Below are positions 58,072-64,000 of a stretch of DNA of 64,000 bases, in pieces (positions within the stretch are counted from its first letter, which is position 1; every line of letters begins with the position of its first letter). A program made the translations under genes and the position numbers. The DNA lies in contig OX359282.1 of assembly GCA_947179155.2 (NCBI GenBank), positions 9,151,533 through 9,215,532 on the forward strand, written 5' to 3'. A model generated the notes under the pieces. It was not told the origin of the DNA and did no database searches. It saw only the letters and a program-made list of their open reading frames with translations. Source of the stretch: Hedera helix (taxonomy: Eukaryota; Streptophyta; Magnoliopsida; Apiales; Araliaceae).

Positions 58072-61000
58072 TGTGACGCCCCCAAATCCGGGTCCCTTGA
58101 ACCTCGAGTTTGGTGCTCACTATTCATCACTTGACAAACATTCATAAACTAAAACTTCAATAACTCGCGGAAAACATACATAATTTCATTACAAAACGTA
58201 CCTTCAATCCCAGGTTCCACTAACCTTAATACATCATCATTACCTTATAATAAAAAGGTTTACACATATAGTACGACTAATTACGTCTACTCGTTCATCT
58301 TTCCTTTGTCGTGGTACTCCTTAGATCACTCGGCTTAACTGAAAATAGTTCATGATATAGCAAGGGTGAGCAACTACTTTGCCCAGCAAGTTTAAATAAA
58401 CAAGAAATGATATATCATGAATGAAAAAGATTTATCTTCGAAAGTTTCAACAATAAATAACAATTGTGAAATAACAAGAATCAATGTTCAATAAAAGAAT
58501 AGATTGACTCTTTACTGCTGAGTGGTCTCAAAGGACCATGAACTGCTACTAAGGTAGAACATACATACAATGTCTGACACCTTGTTAAAAATAACGGGAC
58601 ACTCGAGGGGATCAGTCCTCTCATGTCCTATGTATAGGCATAACATTTAGATTTCTTGCGCAAATTCGGTTACCCGACAATATAAAAATCCCCTTTAACT
58701 AGGGTTGTTCTTTCTCAGTCTTACTGTAAGAATCCGCACCAGCCAATGGTTTGGATAAGCTTTCATAATATTCATTTAGATGAATTTAAACATGCATTTG
58801 TCTAGCCGAAACAATTAGCTTAGACATCCTTAAACAGTTCGTGAATTTATGAACTATAACAGTTGCAAAAGCACTATGTGCGAATACAATAACAAATAAT
58901 GAGGTGGAATAATTTTAGATAATTAATCCACTTTAAGTTCTGTCAAATAACTACGAGTGTAGAATTTGCTCAACAATAATTTGAATAGCTCAATGTAAAT
59001 AAAGTTGAAGGAAACTTGCAACAATAAATACAAGTTAGGGTTAAGAAGAACTTGCCTGTTCCGCTGACTACCGCTATTCAACTAAAAATACTTCCTTTGG
59101 GTGACCTAATATTCAATAACATTGATCCTCCAATTAGCATAACACATATAGGTTTATTTAACATTAATAACCTTAACATATATGTCTTAAATCATCTATC
59201 ACTTAATCATAACCTTAAAACTCTTAATAACATTATCAATCCCTTGATAATATTTTAACTTACATAACTATCACTTCATTGCTTTATAATATTATCTCCT
59301 TTGATAATATATAAATACCACATATAATATTATTAATCGTATAATAATATTTTAACCATTTATTATCTCAATAATAAATCATCTAGTTCCTCAATATTAT
59401 TAACCATCTAATAATCATCTTAATCTCTTTATTATCTCAAACACTTATTAACATTATTAATAATTAAATAATGCTTTACACTATCCCCAGTGATATTAAT
59501 TATCAAATAATATCTTAATCATTTATAAATATTATTAACCATTTAATAATATTTTATCATCTCAATAATATTATTAATCCTTTAATAACTTCCTTATCCT
59601 TAATTAATATTATTAACCATTTAATAATATTTCAATCATATGTTAACATTATTAATAATGTCTTACTCTTCAAATAATATTATTTGTCAACTAATATCTT
59701 CAATAACTTATAAATATTATTATCCATTTAATAATATTTTACACTCAAGATAATATGATTTAATAATATCTTCTTCTTTCATTAATATTATTAACCATTT
59801 AATAATATTCTATTCTCATACTAGTATTATTAACCATTTAATAATATTTTAATCCTTTAATAATATTATTATTCATTTAATAATATTCTACTAACTTACT
59901 AATATTATTAACCATTTAATAATATTTTAATCATTCATTAATATTATTAATCATTTAATAACATTTTACTCATAATTTAATATTATTAACTATTTAATAA
60001 TATTTTATTCATATACTAATATTATTAATCATTTAATAATATTTTAATCCTTTATTATTATTATTAATCATTTAATAATATTTTATTAACTTACTAATAT
60101 TATTAACCATTTAATAATATTTTATTATCTTAGTAATATTATTAACCATTTAATAATATTTTAATCATTATCTAATATTATTAATTATTTAATAATATTT
60201 TATTCATTATCTAATATTATTAATCCATTATTTATCATTAAAAATATATTTATTGGTTTAAAAATAATTAAAAAATAATAAAATAATTTTTATCAAGCCT
60301 GGGCGTCATGACGCCGCACCAAGGCTGATTTGGGGCGTCATTACGCCTATGGGCAGAAACCAAAGAAGGCTAGCTTTGGTTGCCGGAACCCTTCTTAGTT
60401 ATTTGGTCATAACTTTATCATACGGAAACATTTTGAGGTGATTTTTGAGTCTAAATTCATTAGAATTTCATGATCTACAACTTCTCGTTTGATCACAAAT
60501 CCAAATTATAAACAGATCTAAGCTTAAAATCGCTCACAAGGATAAAGTGAAAACTAACTTCACAAATCCTTGGTTTTAATGGTTCAAACTTGAATAAAAT
60601 AAACTCTACACATACAAATAACACCAACTTAGTGTTGTTGTGTTCCTAACCTCTTGTTTTACAATATTCCATGGTTCGATCGTCTTTTTGAAAACGTTTT
60701 ACACGAAATTTACGGATCGAACCATCTAGGGTTTAAAAACGACATCTTTTGCGGTAAAAGCTATAACTTCTTTGTTATTCAATATTTTTGAAAGCTTCAA
60801 GTTGGGTTTTTCTTCAAAACTCATAGATCTAACTTTCTAGCCATAGAAATTAATTTTCCAACTTGTACATTTCAAACTACAATATTAAATAGCTCATAGC
60901 TACCTAGGGTTTTACCGATAAATCTCCATATAGACATTTCTTCCAATTTTATACCTTTCACATATACCAAAACATGATTTAAGCATATCAAACCATGTAT

Positions 61001-62403
61001 CTACCAATTTATCATAGCTTAAGACTTCTAGACCATCAAAACAACTTTTGATCGGTTAAAAATATGTTTTGACCATACAAAACATATATAGCCAACAAAA
61101 ATGAAATAAAGATGAGATAGAACACTTTTGAACCTTATGTTCTTCTACTCTTGGCTAGAGACTTTGTTGGTGACTCCTTCTTGATAAATCTCTAGCAATC
61201 TTCTTGGTGAAAAACCAACTCTCAAGAGCTTTCTCTATTTTTTTCTAGAATGCTCTCTCTATTCTCTCTTGGAGTTCTTACAAAATGACTAACAAACCTA
61301 GCAAATGGATAGAGCATTCTATTTATAGAACCTCCCTAGACTTGCTTAACATCTACTAATCAACCAATGCTAGTCAATTAGGAGCTTAATCTTGCTTACT
61401 ATGCATGGAATGACCACTTGATAGACTTTTTGATTGACCCTTTGATTGACTAGGGTGGTTGGGGGTTACTTGCACCAATTTACACTCCAAAATCATCCAA
61501 CAAGCTAGCTTTATATCCATGTGGGCCCCAAAATTCGGGATTGACCATTTATTTATCCAATTTGACTTTATTTTTAAGTCCTATATAATTATATAAGTAT
61601 CCATATATATATACACCAATATATGTATACATATTCACCTATACAAACTTATTGGGCTCCACTTTGGACCTTAGAATTAAATTCTATTGGGCTCATTCAA
61701 TTAAATTGTTTGGGCTCAATTTATATTACACATTGGGCTAGCATTTACATAACTATGCTACTTTTAATTAAAATAAGCATTGGGCTTGTTTAATAAATTA
61801 CATGAACTAGTAATTAAATTAATTACATGGGCTTCTAGGTAAACTTAATTGACCTAGTTTAACAACTCATTTGGATTTAAAATATAATCCAATTAGATTT
61901 GCTATTTATAAGTCCATCAGACTCCTTAATTAAATTAGCTTACATAACATCATCACTTACAAATTCTTGGGTTTATTTTAATAAAACCCTAACACTTAAT
62001 AATACAAGTAATTTGACTTGATTAAATTAATTCATTCACTAACCCCTATCATCAAATTGGGTTTATAATATCATTACTCATACACGTACAATTATTTCCA
62101 CAATGGGGTTATCTTTAATAATTCACTTGCTTCTTCTTTTTCATTATTCAAACAAGTAATCAACTTGTTCATTATAAAACTTCTTAATTGTCATACAAGG
62201 CCAACATTCAAGCTTTGTGATTTTATCACATAAGCTTCTCTTGAAATCTTTTTCCTTCTTTAGTTAATTAATTTAATTAACTAATTTAATACCTCTCATC
62301 ATACAACTTATCACATACACACATACATCATACCTCATATATTTTTATGGATATAATTAAATTAAAAAAAAAAATTGGGCTCGTAATTTTCTCGGTCATT
62401 ACA
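58072..62403 (-). repeat. Element F 3' LTR (4.3 kb)
   Basis: On the minus strand it begins TGTAATGACCGAG and ends GGATTTGGGGGCGTCACA. The plus-strand ends are TGTGACGCCCCC and GGTCATTACA. It holds an AT hairpin array (59280-60235), a GC patch with GGGCGTCATGACGCCGC near 60300, and a region with repeated GGGCTC/GGGCTT words at 61640-61830. Fragments of the same LTR occur at 6228-7495 and 53959-54375. No complete target-site duplication can be seen because the other end is outside the window. Confidence 0.8.
59280..60235. repeat. Array of AT hairpin units inside the F LTR
   Basis: The recurring unit is AATATTATTAA, CCAT, TTAATAATATT: two 11-base arms that are exact reverse complements around a 4-base loop. 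I count fourteen clear copies of the right arm with its loop between about 59520 and 60220. They are about 39-50 bp apart in the dense part, joined by variable linkers such as TTAATCATTCAT. Weaker units extend left to 59280. The stretch is almost free of G. Confidence 0.85.
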
Positions 62404-62436
62404 TTCACCCCTCCTTATAAGGATTCTGTCCCCAGA
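62404..62436 (-). other. Polypurine tract and upstream motif (element F)
   Basis: On the minus strand, ATTCTGGGGACAGAATCCTT then ATAAGGAGGGGTGAA precedes the LTR start. It is the same motif found after the chromodomain in C and E, so it is the surviving end of a lost pol. Confidence 0.7.
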
Positions 62437-62689
62437 ATCACCGTTATAAGATTACTTAAGATTTTCTTATCATCTGTTCTTTTCCTGACTCTTTTCCTCG
62501 TATCTCCGAATTTATTTTACGGACAAGTTACCCTTCATCTATCTAATACAATCCTTTGATTTAAAGACACTTCATTTTAATAAAGTATTCTACTTTCTTC
62601 GAGAAATTCTATTTACTTAGTGAATTTCTCAGACAGATAGTATTCGAATCAAATAATGCCTAAACGATTATATTATTGATCGAATAGTA

Positions 62690-63742
62690 CCTGTCACCAT
62701 GTATCTTGACTTTCTTAGTATTGCTTCTCGCTTTGCTTCCCTTCTTCGAGCAGTCCTTAAACGGATGACCCATTCTTCCACAAATAAAACACTTCCTATT
62801 CTTTTTGGGACCAGGACAGTTTGAAGTACCGTGTCCTTTCCCTCCACATCTATAGCAACTATCTGTCCCTTTTAGATGTACTACTATGTGGTTCTTTCCA
62901 CAACTTTCACAACTTTCTATTCTTCGTTTGTCTTTTCTTTGACTATTCTCACCATTTTTTTTTCTTTATGGTTCCTCTTTCGTTTCTGAGCGTTACCACT
63001 TCCGTTACTACCTTTACCATTTTCTTCTTCACTTTTCTTTCCTCTCTTGATTATATTCTGCCAAATCCTTACCTCCGCCTTGTGCTATGATTGCCTTTCC
63101 TATCATTGCTGAAAACGTTTTAATCCAAAAAAAATAAATTGAAACCTTACTGTAGATCCATGTATTTAATCATTGTTCAAACCTTCTTGTCCTTCGCTCT
63201 TCCGTGTCCACTTAATGTGGAGCAAATCTTGCTAGCTCATTAAACTTGGCGGCATATTCTGCTACCGTCGTACCTCCTTGTTTGAGTTCCAAAAATTTCA
63301 CTTCCAATCCTATCTTTGTACTATTTGGAAAATAGTTTTCAAAGAATAATTCTTTAAAACGAGTCCACATAACCATCCTTCTCCTGTTCGGCTTTTGTTA
63401 GCCTTCCATAAAAAAATCAGCCTCTCCCTTCATTATGAAGGTGGCAATTGTTGTCTTCTGTTTTTCTGCAACACGTGCAACTTCAAATACTTTCTTCATT
63501 TCTTTCATCCCTGTCTGAGCTTCGATTGGATCTCTCGTTCCTCGAAACTCAGGTGGTCCTACCATTTTAAAATCCTTAAAATTTGTCATTCGATTTTTCG
63601 GCGAACTTCCTAATGCTGGATTTCCGCTTTGTATCGCTTCTGCTACCATATTAGCAAAAGTTTGCATCGGGTCCATTTGACCCCCTTTACTATTAACTGA
63701 TTCTTCCGTCCTCCGGTTTCGGGGTTGTCTATGCGACGACAT
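62690..63742 (-). pseudogene. gag: Element F Gag, broken
   Basis: The start ATG is at 63742. The first 114 residues are open, with DPMQTFANMVAEAIQSGNP, NFKDFKMVGPPEFRG and FEVARVAEKQKTTI, then a stop. The Gag core continues in altered frames (FKELFFENYFP, VAEYAAKFNELARFAPH). Near 62860-62745 two zinc knuckles can be read in one frame: CYRCGGKGHGTSNC and CFICGRMGHPFKDC, both with the classical CX2CX4HX4C spacing. The tail is Lys-rich. Frame changes make a full product impossible. Confidence 0.85.
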
Positions 63743-64000
63743 TATCAGTTTTTAAAATAAAACTTACGTTATGCTCTTATATTTTGTTCCTTACATTCAT
63801 TCTTGTAGCATTTAATATTAATGCTCACAGTATCACTCCAAAGCATATAAACATAATATCTATATTTATACGCAAACAGTAGTGCCTTAGCACATTTCAT
63901 TCTGAAACCTACTTCAATAAACGTTCATATCCCATAAAGACCGCAAAAGTCGGGACTTAACATATTCATCTAACCCACATACTCCAAGAGTTGGGTTTTA
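63743..64000 (-). other. Element F leader upstream of Gag
   Basis: Non-coding. On the minus strand it ends GTTTTATTTTAAAAACTGAT before the ATG, similar to the sequence before the Gag at 55662. The primer site and 5' LTR are not reached. Confidence 0.5.

Larger units (their letters stand above)
58072..64000 (-). mobile_element. Element F: gag-bearing element with 4.3 kb LTR, partial
   Basis: On the minus strand: Gag (63742 to about 62690), a short remnant, polypurine tract, then the complete 3' LTR (62403-58072). Only about 290 bp separate the Gag zinc knuckles from the LTR, so protease, RT and integrase are absent. The 5' LTR and primer site would be beyond 64000. The polypurine tract is identical to that of element B. 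It is either a deleted copy or a gag-only non-autonomous type. Confidence 0.8.

Noticed and set aside
57899..58120. 73-residue Arg/Lys/Glu-rich minus ORF
   Set aside because: It crosses the boundary between two repeats (58071/58072), and the charge comes from a CT-rich tract.

Overview
This window is repeat-only DNA from a flowering plant, probably a eudicot with a repeat-rich genome. It is AT-rich. Every recognisable coding segment belongs to an LTR retrotransposon, nearly all Ty3/gypsy (Metaviridae): chromodomain elements of the Tekay/Del kind and Athila-like elements with a tRNA-Asp primer site. I see no host protein gene, tRNA, rRNA or CRISPR array. The species cannot be fixed from the sequence alone.

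Left half (about 1.6-36.1 kb): a nested stack. Element A (Athila-like, plus strand, internally deleted, 1.6-6.2 kb) has its 3' LTR cut by a minus-strand fragment of family F LTR (6.2-7.5 kb). Next comes element B (7.5-36.1 kb including its guests), with a 4.0 kb LTR, an iMet-type primer site and a non-coding internal region. Element C (14,261-35,842, chromodomain element, plus strand) sits in the 3' LTR of B with target-site duplication ATGTA. Element D (18,900-30,305, Athila-like, minus strand) sits inside the reverse transcriptase of C with target-site duplication CCCGT. The uninterrupted 5' LTR of B and a sister copy of C (C') supply the empty sites for both insertions.

Right half: C' (36.1-43.6 kb) is a rearranged C-family element. 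Its LTR carries a clean 1,572 bp solo LTR (G, probably Ty1/copia, target-site duplication GTATT). Element E (43.95-52.27 kb) is a fairly complete but dead Tekay/Del element. It is followed by a third C-family LTR (C''), a CA/TA microsatellite, a family F LTR fragment, a decayed coiled-coil ORF, a decayed Gag, an unassigned LTR-like fragment, and element F (58,072 to beyond the window end). F is on the minus strand, with a 4.3 kb LTR and a Gag but no Pol in front of it.

How the parts work: in a live element the LTR gives promoter and polyadenylation signals, the primer site and polypurine tract prime the two DNA strands, Gag forms particles, and protease/RT/RNase H/integrase copy and insert the DNA. 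None of these elements looks autonomous now. The best-preserved is D: an intact Gag-protease frame, an intact extra 380-residue ORF after pol, LTRs differing at about 26 sites by hand count, but five in-frame stops and a Glu-to-Lys change at the integrase active site. The most unusual structures are the AT hairpin array in the F LTR, the ACTCTACGAT array in solo LTR G, the unrecognised ORF in the gag position of C, and short motifs shared between families next to the 3' LTRs.
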